In this document: in pieces, positions 6,564 through 8,202 of the stretch
Position numbering within the stretch: the stretch's first letter is position 1
Layout of the letters: the number at the start of each line of letters is the position of its first letter
Origin: Chitinophagaceae bacterium
Lineage (GTDB): Bacteria > Bacteroidota > Bacteroidia > Chitinophagales > Chitinophagaceae
Assembly: GCA_021738605.1 (NCBI GenBank)
Contig: JAIPBY010000109.1
Coordinates: forward strand, 1-8,202
Reading direction: 5' to 3'
Length of the DNA: 8,202 bases
Position numbers and translations under genes: made by a program
The notes under the pieces: generated by a model
What the model was told of the DNA's origin: nothing
The model's database searches: none
What the model saw: only the letters and a program-made list of their open reading frames with translations

Positions 6564-7400
6564 ATGCAGACAAAAGCAATTTTCACGGTAGATGTAGAGG
6601 ATTGGTTTCATGCAGCTGTCATGCAAAGGCATCTGTCTACAATTCCTGATTTCAAGCCCCGTCACCGGCTGGCCCATAACCTTGCTGCCTTGAAAGACTG
6701 GCTTGAAGGCAAGGGTGCAACGGCTACTTTTTTTTGCCTGAGTTCACTTACCCCTGAAGTGAATGCGCAGTTAAGGGCATTGTCTGATGCTGGTCATGAA
6801 ATAGCTTCACATGGCCATTCCCATACAAGCCTGAGTCAATTGAATCCACTCAGTTTGAAGCAGGAGCTGGAAATTTCCAAGGACATACTGGAACAGCTTA
6901 CAGGCTGTCCTGTTCGCGGATTCAGGGCACCCAATTTTTCAATAACAGATCAGGCCATTGATGCCATTGCAGCTGCTGGGTACCAATACGATTCAAGTGT
7001 TTATGATGTTCCCTGGCATCCTGGTTATGGAAAATTGGTTCACCAGAAAATGGGGGATAAGCCCTATCGTTTTTCCAATGGATTGTTGGAACTGCCTCTT
7101 TCCATTTGGCGTAAATCAGGATTGTCCATTCCAATGGCTGGTGGTGCGTATATCCGCCACTTTCCACCAGGCTTGTTCAAAAAAGCCGCGCTTCAGTTGG
7201 CGCGTGCCGGGTATTTTCATTTTTACATGCACCCCTGGGAATTCGATCAAGACCATCCCATTCCTCCCAAGCTGCGCATCTTGGACAGGGTCCGTCATTT
7301 TCGCAACATAAAGCAGTTGCCGATTAGGCTAGATGCTCTTTCTTCAAAAATGCAGTTCACCAGCATCGCCCATTTTATCGGTGAGCACCCTACAACCTAA
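6564..7400 (+). CDS. Polysaccharide deacetylase (NodB fold with DUF3473-type C-terminus)
   Basis: The start at 6564 gives 278 residues beginning MQTKAIFTVDVEDWFHA, where family members normally begin. Upstream ATGs would extend back into the HAD gene. Motifs: TVDVEDWF (8-15, catalytic and metal Asp in D10/D13), HEIASHGHSH (78-87, zinc ligands H83 and H87), RGFRAPNFS (118-126), YDSSVYD (142-148), and the C-terminal GGAYIRHFP (193-201) with YMHPWEFD (221-228), characteristic of the DUF3473 group common in exopolysaccharide loci. Such enzymes remove N-acetyl groups from amino sugars of a glycan or lipid-linked precursor. There is no signal peptide, so it probably acts in the cytosol. The next gene begins 32 bases after its stop. 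Confidence 0.9.
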   Translation: MQTKAIFTVDVEDWFHAAVMQRHLSTIPDFKPRHRLAHNLAALKDWLEGKGATATFFCLSSLTPEVNAQLRALSDAGHEIASHGHSHTSLSQLNPLSLKQELEISKDILEQLTGCPVRGFRAPNFSITDQAIDAIAAAGYQYDSSVYDVPWHPGYGKLVHQKMGDKPYRFSNGLLELPLSIWRKSGLSIPMAGGAYIRHFPPGLFKKAALQLARAGYFHFYMHPWEFDQDHPIPPKLRILDRVRHFRNIKQLPIRLDALSSKMQFTSIAHFIGEHPTT

Positions 7401-7405
7401 TTCTG

Positions 7406-7413
7406 TATCTTCG
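7406..7413 (+). promoter_or_regulatory. Bacteroidota-type -7 box upstream of the Wzz-like gene
   Basis: TATCTTCG followed by CA matches TAnnTTTG with one mismatch and lies 19 bases before the ATG at 7433. No clear TTG element is present about 20 bases upstream, so this may be a weak or regulated internal promoter. It suggests the chain-length gene can be transcribed separately from the five genes before it. Confidence 0.45.
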
Positions 7414-7432
7414 CACATTAACCCACAACGCT

Positions 7433-8202
7433 ATGTCATCGCATTCATGGTATAATTTCTTGAACCAGGAGGCCTCGGTTTCTGGCCTTTCCAACTTCCT
7501 CGGTCACCTTTTCCGATTGATCAAAAAGAACCTTGTGCTGCTCTTGGCCTTCCTCTTGTTGGGCGGGGCAATGGGTGGGCTTGTCAGCCTGTTCAAACCC
7601 ATAAAATACAAAGCCGAAATTGTTTTTGCTGCAGAGGAGGAAGGTGCCAATGCGTTTGAAGGATTGATGGCCCAATTTGGCCTCGATGTGGGTGGTGCCA
7701 ACACAGGTGGTGTTTTTGTGGGTGAGGCATTGATCAAAGTATTTCAAACCCGCCAGATGCTGGAAAGGGCTTTGTTGAAAAAAGCTTTCCTCAATGGAGA
7801 TTCGGTTGTTCTTGCCCAATTTCTTTTGCCATCTACAAAGTTTGGTAAAAAATCCATTTTCAAAGAAGTGAAATTCAACGTCGATAGAAGCAAACAAGAT
7901 CGACTGGCAGACAGTGCGCTTTTTCTGCTCCAAGACCATGTTCGCGCCAAGTTGTTGAGTGTAAGCAAACCTGATAAAAGACAGAGCATCATCCACCTGA
8001 ATGTTACACACAACGATCCTGCCTTTGCCAAAGCAATGTCAGAAACCCTTTTGAAACAGGTATCTGATTATTATATTGAAATCATGACCAAAAAATCCCG
8101 GCACAATCTTTCTATTTTGCAGGCCGAGTCTGATTCCATCAAACAAGTCATGAACCTTAACCTGAGTTCCAATGCCATGGAATCTGATTTGAATGTGAAT
8201 CC
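7433..8202 (+). CDS. Wzz-like polysaccharide chain-length determinant/co-polymerase, 5' part
   Basis: An open frame runs from ATG 7433 to the window edge without a stop: 256 complete codons, so the gene is partial. A cytosolic N-terminus (MSSHSWYNFLNQ...) is followed by one strong transmembrane helix at about residues 33-54 (NLVLLLAFLLLGGAMGGLVS), then KPIKYKAEIVFAAEEE, the usual start of the periplasmic domain in Wzz/subunit-length-determinant proteins. A helical stretch from about 220 (RHNLSILQAESDSIKQV) looks like the start of the coiled-coil arm. A second membrane helix would be expected beyond the window. Such proteins oligomerise in the inner membrane and set polymer length with Wzy or a synthase. 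Its place after the biosynthesis genes fits. Whether a C-terminal BY-kinase domain exists cannot be seen. Confidence 0.8.
   Translation, partial: MSSHSWYNFLNQEASVSGLSNFLGHLFRLIKKNLVLLLAFLLLGGAMGGLVSLFKPIKYKAEIVFAAEEEGANAFEGLMAQFGLDVGGANTGGVFVGEALIKVFQTRQMLERALLKKAFLNGDSVVLAQFLLPSTKFGKKSIFKEVKFNVDRSKQDRLADSALFLLQDHVRAKLLSVSKPDKRQSIIHLNVTHNDPAFAKAMSETLLKQVSDYYIEIMTKKSRHNLSILQAESDSIKQVMNLNLSSNAMESDLNVN

Noticed and set aside
6958..7311. 117-residue plus-strand frame within the deacetylase
   Set aside because: Out-of-frame shadow; the deacetylase frame carries all catalytic motifs over this stretch.
7445..8011. 188-residue open frame on the minus strand
   Set aside because: It is antisense to the Wzz-like gene, which has a clear membrane helix and family features. 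The minus-strand product is Cys/Phe/Gln-rich with no recognisable domain.

Overview
The window looks like chromosomal DNA of a member of the Bacteroidota. The evidence is a Wzi/RemB-type outer-membrane barrel ending in an aromatic residue, promoter boxes close to TAnnTTTG, mostly absent Shine-Dalgarno sequences, moderate G+C, and proteins resembling those of Chitinophagaceae/Sphingobacteriia-type genomes. The family-level placement is inference. Two unrelated modules meet here.

Left module (1-1597, + strand): a hipBA-type pair, an XRE-family repressor (6-326) and a HipA-family Ser/Thr kinase (323-1597), joined by an ATGA stop/start overlap. It looks more A+T-rich than the right module. A non-coding junction (1598-1706) follows, unusually dense in symmetry: two 11-bp odd-centred palindromes flank a 12-bp-period tandem repeat, then comes a perfect 19-bp palindrome that overlaps the stop codon of the next gene. 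A strong intrinsic terminator for the + strand (1742-1771) lies inside the 3' end of the converging gene.

Right module (1707-8202): a cell-surface polysaccharide locus. A Wzi-family outer-membrane protein (3320-1707, - strand) is transcribed divergently from a tightly packed + strand operon. In order the operon holds a TylF-like SAM methyltransferase (3397-4122), a family 2 glycosyltransferase (4119-4880), an ATP-grasp ligase (4862-5971), a HAD-IB-like phosphatase (5968-6555) and a DUF3473-type polysaccharide deacetylase (6564-7400). After a 32-bp gap with its own promoter-like box comes a Wzz-like chain-length/export protein (7433 onward), cut by the window edge. Start/stop overlaps or very short gaps link the first five genes, which suggests one transcript and translational coupling.

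The most plausible joint role is synthesis, modification (methylation, deacetylation, perhaps ATP-driven amide formation), length control and surface attachment or export of an exopolysaccharide or capsule. The least understood part is the ATP-grasp + HAD + deacetylase trio. Deacetylation could expose amines that an ATP-grasp ligase then acylates, but this is a hypothesis from gene order and family chemistry only. No RNA genes, CRISPR arrays, IS elements or transposase genes were found.
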